Origin: Pseudomonas sp. RIT-PI-r
Lineage (GTDB): Bacteria > Pseudomonadota > Gammaproteobacteria > Pseudomonadales > Pseudomonadaceae
Assembly: GCF_001297015.1 (NCBI RefSeq)
Contig: NZ_LIGE01000043.1
Coordinates: 55,083 to 119,082 of the forward strand
DNA length: 64,000 bases
Direction: 5' to 3'
Below, piece by piece: positions 16,681 to 28,161 of the stretch. Under the pieces are notes generated by a model. It saw only the letters and a program-made list of their open reading frames with translations. It did no database searches and was not told the origin of the DNA. The translations under genes and the position numbers were made by a program. Numbering within the stretch: position 1 is the first letter of the stretch; each line of letters starts with the position of its first letter.

Positions 16681-17356
16681 GTCGGGGCTTGTTCGGAGGG
16701 AAAAGGAACGTCCTTGTGGCGGGGGGGGGGTACCAGCCTTTCACTCACACCACCGCCGCTACCATGGGTTCGCCCTGTCGGCATTAGATGAAGAAGATCG
16801 CCGCGAATACTACCGTATCGAGGACACGATCGCACTGGAAATTCGGCCCCTGTCCGCTCCCGAAGCCGCAGGCCAGGAAGTGTTGCAGGATGCTTCCCCA
16901 CTGTTCAACCTGCTCAGCGAACTGCACCTGAGCGAATTCGAGTCGCAGCACCTGTTGCGCCAGATCAGCGAGCGCGATCGGGCCATCGCGGCCTTCCTGA
17001 AATCGCAGAACAAGCGCATTGACCTGCTCAGTCAGGTGGTCGCCCTGACCGTGCTCGGCCATATCGGCGAGCCGCAACCGGTGATCATCTCCGAGGGTGG
17101 AATCGACTTTCAGTACCCGACGCCGATTGCCGCCGGTGCACACCTGTCGGTGAAACTGGTGCTGATGCCGCAAGCGCTGGGCCTGTTGCTGCGCGCCCGT
17201 GTCACCCATTGCGACCGCAAGGGCGAGGGTTATGACGTCGGCACCGAGTTCGAACACTTGACCGATGCCCAGCGCCAGTTGCTCGCCCGCTATATCTTGC
17301 AGAAGCAGGCCCAGGAACGACGTCTGGCCCGCGAACAGAACGAATCAGGCATTTAA
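16679..17356 (+). CDS. PilZ-domain protein with helical N-terminal region; start uncertain
   Basis: The conserved body begins at ALDEEDRREYYRIEDTIALE and runs to QNESGI. A helical region (about 60-130 of the long form) precedes a C-terminal PilZ-like beta barrel (VIISEGGIDFQYP, YDVGTEFEHL). Such proteins sit beside lolCDE in pseudomonads. No ATG or GTG lies directly before the conserved body: the codon preceding SALDEED is CTG (16775). The only in-frame ATG with an SD-like GAGAGG is 16679, which adds about 30 odd residues including four glycines encoded by a run of ten Gs (16721-16730). The classic RxxxR motif is not obvious. Confidence 0.7.
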   Translation: MSGLVRREKERPCGGGGVPAFHSHHRRYHGFALSALDEEDRREYYRIEDTIALEIRPLSAPEAAGQEVLQDASPLFNLLSELHLSEFESQHLLRQISERDRAIAAFLKSQNKRIDLLSQVVALTVLGHIGEPQPVIISEGGIDFQYPTPIAAGAHLSVKLVLMPQALGLLLRARVTHCDRKGEGYDVGTEFEHLTDAQRQLLARYILQKQAQERRLAREQNESGI

Positions 17357-17370
17357 TTTAAGGAAGAACC

Positions 17371-18093
17371 GTGACCCTCATCTACGGCCACCGCGGCGCC
17401 AAGGGCGAAGCACCGGAAAACACCCTGAGCAGCTTTCAGGAATGTCTCAAGCACGGCGTGCGCCGTTGCGAACTCGATCTGCACCTGTCCAAGGACGGCG
17501 AGTTGATGGTCATCCACGACCCGACCCTCAAACGCACCACGGACCGCCGTGGCAAGGTCGTCGAGCACACCGCCGCCGAACTGGTGACGTACGACGCGCG
17601 CAAGGGTGGCCCGGGCTGGATCAAGCCGTGCCCGATTCCGACGCTGGAAGAGTTGTTCGAGCAGTGTGATTTCGAGCACTGGCAGCTCGAAGTGAAAAGC
17701 GCATCGCGTACTCGCGCCGCAACCACGGTGCTGGCGATTCGTGAAATGGCCCAACGCCACGGCCTGCTCGACAAGGTGACCATCACTTCGAGTTCGCGGG
17801 AAGTGCTGAAAGCGGCGCTGGATCTGGTGCCGGATGTGTCGCGGGGGTTGGTCGCCGAATACGCCTGGCTCGATCCGTTGAAGGTCGCGGCCAGTTATGG
17901 CTGTGAGATTCTCGCGTTGAACTGGACGCTGTGTACGCCGGAACGCCTGCAGAAGGCGCAGCGTCAGGGGCTGCACGTGTCGGTGTGGACCGTCAACGAA
18001 CCTGCGCTGATGCGCAGGCTCGCCGACTTCGGCGTTGACAGCCTGATTACAGACTTTCCCGGTTTGGCCACTGCCACCCTCGAGAATTGCTGA
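17371..18093 (+). CDS. Glycerophosphodiester phosphodiesterase (GDPD family)
   Basis: 240 aa, GTG start preceded by AAGGAAG. GDPD catalytic signatures are at the N-terminus: YGHRGAKGEAPENTLSSF (His, Arg, Glu, Asn) and ELDLHLSKDGELMVIHDPTLKRTT (metal ligands and second His). Later VWTVNEP and DSLITDFPG match the family. No signal peptide, so the cytoplasmic UgpQ type. It hydrolyses glycerophosphodiesters to glycerol-3-phosphate plus an alcohol. It lies 14 nt after the PilZ gene, probably the same operon. Confidence 0.92.
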   Translation: MTLIYGHRGAKGEAPENTLSSFQECLKHGVRRCELDLHLSKDGELMVIHDPTLKRTTDRRGKVVEHTAAELVTYDARKGGPGWIKPCPIPTLEELFEQCDFEHWQLEVKSASRTRAATTVLAIREMAQRHGLLDKVTITSSSREVLKAALDLVPDVSRGLVAEYAWLDPLKVAASYGCEILALNWTLCTPERLQKAQRQGLHVSVWTVNEPALMRRLADFGVDSLITDFPGLATATLENC

Positions 18094-18104
18094 ATTCGGT
18101 CTCC

Positions 18105-18129
18105 CCGGCCGGCTCAGGCCACCGGCCGG
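18105..18129. terminator. GC-rich hairpin between convergent genes
   Basis: 8-bp perfect stem CCGGCCGG / CCGGCCGG with a 9-nt loop between the GDPD gene and sthA, without a real T-tract on the plus strand. Possible weak bidirectional terminator. Confidence 0.4.
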
Positions 18130-18135
18130 AGCCCG

Positions 18136-19530
18136 TCAAAAAAGCCGGTTGAGGCCGTCGTACGCTGCTACCCGATAGGCTTCGGCCATGGTCGGGTAGT
18201 TGAACGTGGTGTTGACGAAGTACTTCAGCGTGTTCAGCTCGCCCGGCTGGTTCATGATCGCCTGACCGATGTGGACGATCTCCGACGCCTGATAACCGAA
18301 GCAGTGAACGCCCAGCACTTCCAGGGTTTCACGGTGGAACAGGATCTTCAGCATGCCTTGCGGCTCGCCGGCGATCTGCGCACGCGCCATGCTCTTGAAG
18401 AACGCCTTGCCGACTTCGTAGGGCACTTTGGCCTGGGTCAGTTCCTGCTCGTTCTTGCCGATCGAACTGATCTCCGGAATCGTGTAGATGCCGGTCGGCA
18501 CGTCATTCACGAAACGCCAGCTACCGTTATCAACGATGCTGCCAGCGGCCGAACGGCCCTGGTCGTGGGCAGCACTGGCCAGGCTCGGCCAGCCGATCAC
18601 GTCACCGGCACCATAGATGTTCGGTACGCAGGTGCGGTAAGCCTCGTCGACTTCGATCTGGCCACGGCTGTTGACCTTGACGCCGATGTTTTCCAGACCC
18701 AATTGATCGGTGTTACCGGTACGGCCGTTGCACCAGAGCAAGGCGTCGGCCTTGATCTTCTTGCCCGACTTCAGGTGCAGGATTACGCCGTTATCGACAC
18801 CTTCAACGCGATCGTAATCTTCGTTGTGGCGCACAGTGATGTTGTTGTTGCTGAAGTGGTAGCTCAACGCCTGGGAGATTTCCGAGTCGAGGAAGCTCAG
18901 CAACTGGCCACGGTTATCGACCAGCTCAACCAATACACCCAGACCACTGAAGATCGACGCATACTCGCAACCGATCACGCCGGCGCCGTAAACGATCAGT
19001 TTGCGCGGGGTGTGGCCGAGGCTGAGGATGGTGTCGCTATCGTAGATACGCGGGTGGTGGAAATCGATGTCCGCCGGGCGATAAGGACGCGAACCGGTGG
19101 CGATGATGATGTGCTTGGCCACCAGTTTTTCGACCACGCCGTTGGCGCAGACCACTTCGATGGTTTGCTCGTCAGCGAAGCTGCCGGTACCGAAGAACAC
19201 GTCGACGCGGTTACGGGCGTAGTACCCGGTGCGCGAAGCAACTTGTTTGGAAATGACCTTCTCGGCGCTTTTCAACACGTCCGGGAAGGAGAACCAGCGT
19301 GGCTCGCCGATCGCCCGGAACATCGGATTGGTGTTGAACTGCATGATCTGCCGCACCGAGTGACGCAGTGCCTTGGACGGGATGGTACCGAGGTGGGTGC
19401 AGTTGCCGCCGACCTGGCGACGGCTGTCGACCATCGCGACCTTGCGCCCTGCTTTGGCGGCGTTCATTGCCGCGCCTTCTCCCGCCGGGCCGGAACCCAG
19501 CACCACCACGTCGTAGTTGTAGACAGCCAT
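18136..19530 (-). CDS. sthA: Soluble pyridine nucleotide transhydrogenase
   Basis: 464-aa flavoprotein that moves reducing equivalents between NADPH and NAD+. N-terminal FAD motif VVVLGSGPAGEGAA; second dinucleotide site IVYGAGVIGCEYAS; C-terminal dimerisation domain. At the place where related disulfide reductases have C-x4-C, this protein reads GGNCTHLGTIPSK (C44, T49): the second cysteine is absent, which is the known mark separating SthA from lipoamide or glutathione reductases. Soluble, monocistronic by context. Confidence 0.96.
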   Translation of the reverse strand: MAVYNYDVVVLGSGPAGEGAAMNAAKAGRKVAMVDSRRQVGGNCTHLGTIPSKALRHSVRQIMQFNTNPMFRAIGEPRWFSFPDVLKSAEKVISKQVASRTGYYARNRVDVFFGTGSFADEQTIEVVCANGVVEKLVAKHIIIATGSRPYRPADIDFHHPRIYDSDTILSLGHTPRKLIVYGAGVIGCEYASIFSGLGVLVELVDNRGQLLSFLDSEISQALSYHFSNNNITVRHNEDYDRVEGVDNGVILHLKSGKKIKADALLWCNGRTGNTDQLGLENIGVKVNSRGQIEVDEAYRTCVPNIYGAGDVIGWPSLASAAHDQGRSAAGSIVDNGSWRFVNDVPTGIYTIPEISSIGKNEQELTQAKVPYEVGKAFFKSMARAQIAGEPQGMLKILFHRETLEVLGVHCFGYQASEIVHIGQAIMNQPGELNTLKYFVNTTFNYPTMAEAYRVAAYDGLNRLF

Positions 19531-19727
19531 GCGTACTCCTCAGAACAGGCCGCGGTGCCAGCAGCACCTACGGCTAAATCACGCCGAACAGCGGCGCGAA
19601 GGAACAATTGGGGGTCAATCAAGAACCCGGACACAGTCTATAGAAGCGTCAACGCCGCGCACATTAACCCTTGGTCGCGTCGTAGGCTACTTTTGCCTGC
19701 ACTACAACGCCAGCTTTCGTATTGTTC

Positions 19728-20744
19728 TCAGTCAGTTTTTTCGCCGCTGAGGCGTTCGAAAGCCTTGTTGGTGCGGACGACAAAACCTGTATCGGCACGA
19801 ATGACAAAGAATGCACCAATGTCATGTTTTTCGGCATAGTCCCACGCCCTTTCCGGGCCAAGAATCAGCAACAGCGTCGATAGTCCATCGGCCATCAACG
19901 CTGAAGGATGAATCACTGTGACTGACGCCAGGTCGTGTAGGACGGGTGCACCGCTGCGTGCATCAAAGGTGTGGGAATAACGCCGGCCATCCTGCAGGAA
20001 ATAATTGCGATAGTCGCCGGACGTGGAGACGCCGTAGCCATCGACATTAATGACGCGTTCGGCGACCTGTTGATCATCACGGGGTTCTTCCAGAGCGATG
20101 CGCCAGGGTGAGCCGTCGAGTTTTCTGCCTTTGGCCTTCAATTCACCGGTGGCTTCGGCCAAGTAGTCTTGAATGCCCATGGCGTCGAGCCTCGCCGCGA
20201 TAGTGTCGACGGCATAACCGGCAGCAATGCTGTTGAAATCGACTTCGACGGCGGCGTCTTTGCACAACTGATCGCCATTGGCGTGCAAGTGCTGATGACC
20301 AATGCGCGACATCACCTCAGCCAGTGCCTCGGCGTCAGGGACTTTCTCTTCGCGCCCTTGCGGGCCGAAGCCCCAGAGATTCATCAGCGGCTCCACGGTG
20401 AGATCGTAGGAACCTTCGCTTTGCGCTGACAGTTGCTCGCCCACAAGGACCAATTCCAGCACCGAGGCAGGCATTTTCTGACAGCTGTTCGCGGGCAAAG
20501 CGTTGAAGCGCTCAATGTCCGAATCATTGCGATAAGTCGATAACTGCCGATCGACTTCGCCAAGGATGCTCTCCACTTCACGGCGAACCTGCGTCGCGTC
20601 AGGCATGCCGGCGTGGCGCACGTACTTGATCGAGTACGTGCTGCCCATGGTCGGCCCACCGAAACCTTCCGTGGAATCGCCATTGCCGCAGCCAGCCAAT
20701 ATGCCCGCAAGAATCACGAGCCCAAGCAACCGTCCAGTGAACAA
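19728..20744 (-). CDS. apbE: FAD:protein FMN transferase ApbE (lipoprotein)
   Basis: 338 aa. Lipobox LAGC (C19) after a short signal, so anchored in the periplasm. Family motifs GPTMGSTYSIKY, FNSIAAGYAVDTIA, and YSHTFDARSGAPV (flavin/Mg site) are present. ApbE covalently attaches FMN to threonine in Nqr/Rnf subunits and related redox proteins. In P. aeruginosa the orthologue directly precedes the nqr operon; here no nqr gene follows, and the next gene is a divergent MFS transporter. The client in this strain must be encoded elsewhere. Confidence 0.93.
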   Translation of the reverse strand: MFTGRLLGLVILAGILAGCGNGDSTEGFGGPTMGSTYSIKYVRHAGMPDATQVRREVESILGEVDRQLSTYRNDSDIERFNALPANSCQKMPASVLELVLVGEQLSAQSEGSYDLTVEPLMNLWGFGPQGREEKVPDAEALAEVMSRIGHQHLHANGDQLCKDAAVEVDFNSIAAGYAVDTIAARLDAMGIQDYLAEATGELKAKGRKLDGSPWRIALEEPRDDQQVAERVINVDGYGVSTSGDYRNYFLQDGRRYSHTFDARSGAPVLHDLASVTVIHPSALMADGLSTLLLILGPERAWDYAEKHDIGAFFVIRADTGFVVRTNKAFERLSGEKTD

Positions 20745-20833
20745 TTATTCATCTCTCCGTAAAACCGCGACGGCCATTATGAATTAAAGGATCTGCAACA
20801 TCTTTATACAAAATCCAATAGTGAGACCTGACC

Positions 20834-22135
20834 ATGTCCTCCACCACGGGCAAAGGCAAAGCGATCTTTCGCGTTGTCAGCGGCAATTTCCTCGAAATGT
20901 TCGACTTTATGGTCTACGGCTTTTATGCCACAGCCATCGCTAAAACGTTCTTTCCCACCGACAGTGCCTTCGCCTCGCTGATGCTTTCACTGGCGACTTT
21001 TGGCGCTGGCTTCCTGATGCGTCCACTGGGGGCGATTTTCCTCGGCGCCTACATTGACCGTCATGGCCGTCGCCAAGGCTTGATCATCACGCTGGCGTTG
21101 ATGGCTGCCGGTACGGTGCTGATTGCCTGCGTTCCGGGTTATGCCACCCTCGGTGTCGCCGCACCTTTGCTCGTTCTGTTCGGCCGACTGCTGCAAGGTT
21201 TCTCGGCGGGCGTCGAACTCGGCGGCGTGTCGGTGTATCTGGCAGAAATTGCCACCCCGGGTCGCAAGGGCTTTTTCGTCAGTTGGCAATCCGCGAGCCA
21301 GCAAGCGGCGGTCGTCTTCGCCGGCCTGCTCGGCGTCGGCCTCAATCACTGGCTAAGCCCGGAACAAATGGGTGATTGGGGCTGGCGCGTGCCGTTCCTG
21401 ATCGGCTGCATGATTGTGCCGGTGATCTTTGTCATTCGTCGCTCACTGGAAGAAACCCCGGAATTCCAGGCGCGGAAACATCGCCCTACCCTGCGGGAAA
21501 TTGTCCGCTCGATCGGTCAGAACTTTGGCATCGTCATCGCCGGCATGGCGCTGGTGGTGATGACCACCGTGTCCTTCTATCTGATCACCGCTTACACCCC
21601 GACCTTCGGCAAGGCAGAGCTGCATCTGTCGGATCTCGATGCGCTGCTGGTGACGGTGTGCATCGGCCTGTCGAACTTTTTCTGGTTGCCGGTGATGGGT
21701 GCGGTGTCCGATAAAATCGGGAGAAAGCCCCTACTGCTTGCGGCGACGATTCTGGCGATTCTTACCGCCTATCCTGCGCTGTCGTGGTTGGTGGCAAATC
21801 CGAGCTTCAGTCATTTGCTGATTGTCGAACTGTGGTTGTCGTTCCTGTACGGCTCGTACAACGGCGCGATGGTGGTGGCGCTGACCGAGATCATGCCGGT
21901 GGAAGTGCGTACTACCGGGTTTTCGCTGGCCTACAGCTTGGCGACGGCGACGTTTGGCGGTTTTACCCCGGCGGCGTGTACGTATCTGATTCATGTGCTG
22001 GATAACAAGGCAGCACCGGGGATCTGGCTGAGTGGTGCGGCGGTGTTGGGGCTGTTGGCGACATTGGTGTTGTTCCGGGGCAACAAGCATGAGTTGCGCA
22101 CTGCGCAAGCGGCCATACCCGGCGGCGCTCGTTAA
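20834..22135 (+). CDS. MFS proton symporter, citrate/tricarballylate type (CitA-like)
   Basis: 433 aa with 12 predicted membrane segments. The sequence is very close to enterobacterial CitA/TcuC: SGNFLEMFDFMVYGFYAT, GAYIDRHGRRQG (loop 2-3 MFS motif), RLLQGFSAGVELGGVSVYL, SWQSASQQ. Predicted inner-membrane uptake of citrate or a close tricarboxylate with protons. It is divergent from apbE with about 90 bp between, and ends at a REP doublet and terminator. Substrate is inferred by similarity. Confidence 0.85.
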   Translation: MSSTTGKGKAIFRVVSGNFLEMFDFMVYGFYATAIAKTFFPTDSAFASLMLSLATFGAGFLMRPLGAIFLGAYIDRHGRRQGLIITLALMAAGTVLIACVPGYATLGVAAPLLVLFGRLLQGFSAGVELGGVSVYLAEIATPGRKGFFVSWQSASQQAAVVFAGLLGVGLNHWLSPEQMGDWGWRVPFLIGCMIVPVIFVIRRSLEETPEFQARKHRPTLREIVRSIGQNFGIVIAGMALVVMTTVSFYLITAYTPTFGKAELHLSDLDALLVTVCIGLSNFFWLPVMGAVSDKIGRKPLLLAATILAILTAYPALSWLVANPSFSHLLIVELWLSFLYGSYNGAMVVALTEIMPVEVRTTGFSLAYSLATATFGGFTPAACTYLIHVLDNKAAPGIWLSGAAVLGLLATLVLFRGNKHELRTAQAAIPGGAR

Positions 22136-22138
22136 ATA

Positions 22139-22217
22139 GCTATCGCGAGCAGGCTCACTCCTACATTGGATCTGTGTCGTTCACAAATCCCCATGTAGGA
22201 GTGAGCCTGCTCGCGAT
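22139..22217. repeat. REP doublet (REPIN), GTGAGCCTGCTCGCGAT class
   Basis: Inverted pair CTATCGCGAGCAGGCTCACTCCTACAT... / ATGTAGGAGTGAGCCTGCTCGCGAT starting three bases after the MFS stop codon. The spacer resembles that of the doublet at 13342-13416 (TTGGATCTG.GTCGTTCACAAATCCCC). Confidence 0.92.
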
Positions 22218-22260
22218 GAGGCCGGTACTGACAACACACTTCTAAAAGGCCCACAAACAA

Positions 22261-22290
22261 AAACGCCCCGACCAAAGTCGGGGCGTTTTC
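22261..22290. terminator. Bidirectional terminator between MFS gene and gap
   Basis: 13-bp perfect stem AAAACGCCCCGAC / GTCGGGGCGTTTT with a CAAA loop, between convergent genes. Confidence 0.92.
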
Positions 22291-22305
22291 ATGTGCAGCT
22301 ATCGC

Positions 22306-23769
22306 TTAGCGCGGGAATGCTGGCGGATTTACATCAGCCATGTCTTCCATCACGCGAACCACCTGGCAGCTGTAACCGAACTCGTTGTCGTACCAGACGT
22401 ACAGAACAACGCGGTTGTCCTGAACGATGGTCGCTTCAGCGTCGACTACACCGGCGTGGCGCGAGCCAACGAAGTCGGTCGAAACCACTTCCTGCGAATT
22501 GACGAAGTCGATTTGCTTGTGCAGATCGGAGTGCAGCGCCATGTAGCGCAGGTACTCGTTCATCTCTTCACGGGTGGCGGCTTTCTCGAGGTTGAGGTTG
22601 AGAATGGCCATCGACACGTTCGGCGTCGGCACACGGATCGCGTTACCGGTCAGCTTGCCGGCCAGCTCAGGCAGGGCCTTGGCAGCAGCGGTGGCAGCAC
22701 CGGTTTCGGTGATGACCATGTTCAGCGCAGCGCTACGGCCACGGCGATCGCCCTTGTGGAAGTTGTCGATCAGGTTCTGGTCGTTGGTGTACGAGTGAAC
22801 GGTTTCGACGTGACCGTTGATGATGCCGAACTTGTCATTCACAGCCTTCAGCACCGGCACGATGGCGTTGGTGGTGCAGGAAGCGGCGGACACGATCTTG
22901 TCTTCAGCGGTGATTTCACCGTGGTTGATACCGTGCACGATGTTCTTCAGCTTGCCTTTGCCAGGCGCGGTCAGAACAACGCGGTCGATACCCGGGCACG
23001 CCAGGTGCTGACCGAGGCCATCGGCGTCACGCCATACACCGGTGTTGTCCACCAGCAGCGCGTCTTTGATGCCGTACTGGGTGTAATCCACTTCAGTCGG
23101 GTTCTTCGCGTAGATCACCTGGATCAGGTTACCGTTGGCGGTGATGGTGTTGTTTTCTTCGTCGATGGTAATGGTGCCGTTGAACGAACCGTGTACCGAA
23201 TCGCGACGCAGCAGGCTGGCGCGTTTGGTCAGGTCGTTTTCGGCGCCTTTGCGCACGACGATGGCACGCAGACGCAGACCGTCGCCACCACCGGTTTTCT
23301 CGATCAGGATGCGCGCCAGCAGACGGCCGATACGACCGAAGCCGTACAGCACAACGTCGGTGCCTTTACGTGCGGAAGCGTTTTGCTGGCCAACCACGTC
23401 AGCCATTTCTTCACGAACGAATTGCTCGGCGCTGCGGCCATTGCCTTCGTTACGGAATTTGAACGCCAACTTGCCCAGATCTACCGAAGCCGCGCCGAGC
23501 TTGAGCTCGCTCATGGCTTTGAGCAGTGGGAATGTTTCGTGGACGGAGAGTTCGCTGTCGTCGGAAGAACGGTGGCGAGCAAAGCGGTGAGCTTTGAGAA
23601 TCGCGATGACAGACTGGTTGATCAGGCTGCGGCCATAGATCGAGCTCACCACGTTGTTATTGCGGTAGAGCTGACCGATTAGCGGAATCATCGCTTCTGC
23701 GAGTGCTTCACGGTCGATCCATTCACCAAGACACTGGTCGGGCTTCTGAGTCACGGTAACCTTCCACAT
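22306..23769 (-). CDS. gap: Glyceraldehyde-3-phosphate dehydrogenase, long form
   Basis: 487 aa, about 150 residues longer than classical GAPDH because of an N-terminal helical extension. NAD(P)-binding GFGRIGRLLARIL starts near 145 and the catalytic cysteine is in SAASCTTNAIVPV (about 297). The conserved C-terminal YDNEFGYSCQVVRVMEDM is present. This class in pseudomonads lies next to mfd and is thought to serve gluconeogenesis or a specific carbon regime, distinct from the Entner-Doudoroff gap near edd. A clear sigma-70 promoter lies upstream (see 23794-23822). Confidence 0.95.
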   Translation of the reverse strand: MWKVTVTQKPDQCLGEWIDREALAEAMIPLIGQLYRNNNVVSSIYGRSLINQSVIAILKAHRFARHRSSDDSELSVHETFPLLKAMSELKLGAASVDLGKLAFKFRNEGNGRSAEQFVREEMADVVGQQNASARKGTDVVLYGFGRIGRLLARILIEKTGGGDGLRLRAIVVRKGAENDLTKRASLLRRDSVHGSFNGTITIDEENNTITANGNLIQVIYAKNPTEVDYTQYGIKDALLVDNTGVWRDADGLGQHLACPGIDRVVLTAPGKGKLKNIVHGINHGEITAEDKIVSAASCTTNAIVPVLKAVNDKFGIINGHVETVHSYTNDQNLIDNFHKGDRRGRSAALNMVITETGAATAAAKALPELAGKLTGNAIRVPTPNVSMAILNLNLEKAATREEMNEYLRYMALHSDLHKQIDFVNSQEVVSTDFVGSRHAGVVDAEATIVQDNRVVLYVWYDNEFGYSCQVVRVMEDMADVNPPAFPR

Positions 23770-23793
23770 GTAGGGGCAGAAAAAAGGGGCTAC

Positions 23794-23822
23794 ATTATGC
23801 CGCCGACAACCTCATTCAGCAA
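23794..23822 (-). promoter_or_regulatory. Sigma-70 promoter of gap
   Basis: Minus strand -35 TTGCTG, 17-bp spacer, -10 CATAAT, about 25 bp upstream of the gap ATG. Confidence 0.7.
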
Positions 23823-24056
23823 TGCGCGCTTGTCGCGAAATCGGTAACAAAATTCCTTTCAAAAAAATAACGCCTCGCGCCAGCCCAGTAAATACGCGGC
23901 TTCCAGCGCAGTCAATTTTTCGTCGACTGTTAGACGATGTCTGTAACCCTCCGTAACACGAGCCAATTTCGGCACTACATAACCACTAAAAAAGTGCTCG
24001 TTTTTATGGTTACCACTACATTTCGCCAAAACAGCGAAGATAGACGTAGTCTGCAA

Positions 24057-24086
24057 CTGACAGGCGGCACCGGACGCCGCTACAAT
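24057..24086 (+). promoter_or_regulatory. Sigma-70 promoter of mfd
   Basis: -35 CTGACA, 18-bp spacer, -10 TACAAT; predicted leader of about 30 nt before the GTG start of mfd. Confidence 0.7.
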
Positions 24087-24123
24087 TACCGACTTTGTCG
24101 CAAAGCCTGGAGCTCAACCTTCC

Positions 24124-27573
<3,450 letters not shown>

Positions 27574-27583
27574 AGGACGCCGC

Positions 27584-28150
27584 ATGCGCCTGTTTCGCTC
27601 GCTGACTTTGCTACTCACCTTGGTAGCGCCTACGGCGTTTGCCGATGACCTGTATCAGGTCGAGATGATTCTGGTTCGCCAGAACGCTGTACCGGCAATT
27701 GTCAGCCGTGCCGCCCCGGAAGACTGGGCCGCCGGCGCCCAGCGCTTGGCCGATGACAGCCAGCGCACGCCGGCGTTGAATGACGTTGTCACAAAACTCA
27801 CCGCCAGCGGCGACTACAGCGTGCTGATGCACAAAGCCTGGCAGCAAACCCTCGGTGAAGCGCCATCGAAAGTCGCGGTCAGCGACGGTCAGGAGCAGTA
27901 CGGCCAGTTCCCGATCGAGGGCACGCTGGAGATGAAGCTCGGGCGTTTCACCGACGTCGCGGCCGATTTCTGGGTCAACAAGATCAACACCAACGGCCTG
28001 GTCACCGCCAGTGAGCGCCTGAAACAGGACAGCCACACCAAGAACGGCCAACTCAACTATCTCGATAACGGCCATCTGGCGCTGCTGATCAAGATCACTT
28101 CCCTGACCGCACCTGCGCCACGGGAAGCGCCTGAAGCGATTCCGGACTGA
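27584..28150 (+). CDS. csiV: CsiV-family periplasmic protein
   Basis: 188 aa from an ATG with GAAGGA upstream. A clear signal peptide (MRLFRSLTLLLTLVAPTAFA) precedes DLYQVEMILVRQ, the typical start of the CsiV (PF10972) domain. In Vibrio cholerae CsiV binds peptidoglycan and supports PBP1A through LpoA. The gene starts 10 nt after mfd and ends 11 nt before the helicase, so the three are probably co-transcribed, although their roles seem unrelated. Confidence 0.85.
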   Translation: MRLFRSLTLLLTLVAPTAFADDLYQVEMILVRQNAVPAIVSRAAPEDWAAGAQRLADDSQRTPALNDVVTKLTASGDYSVLMHKAWQQTLGEAPSKVAVSDGQEQYGQFPIEGTLEMKLGRFTDVAADFWVNKINTNGLVTASERLKQDSHTKNGQLNYLDNGHLALLIKITSLTAPAPREAPEAIPD

Positions 28151-28161
28151 TCGAAGTCCTT

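Larger units (their letters stand above)
23770..24123. other. Divergent intergenic region between gap and mfd (354 bp)
   Basis: Contains facing promoters: one for gap on the minus strand (23794-23822) and one for mfd on the plus strand (24057-24086). The 230 bp between them are AT-rich with no RNA gene I recognise. A short minus-strand reading frame (23859-24056) has a protein-like end but no convincing start. Confidence 0.7.

Noticed and set aside
19531..19727. A residual nqr-linked or nqrM-like gene between sthA and apbE
   Set aside because: No frame with cysteine pattern or SD; only non-coding sequence is visible.
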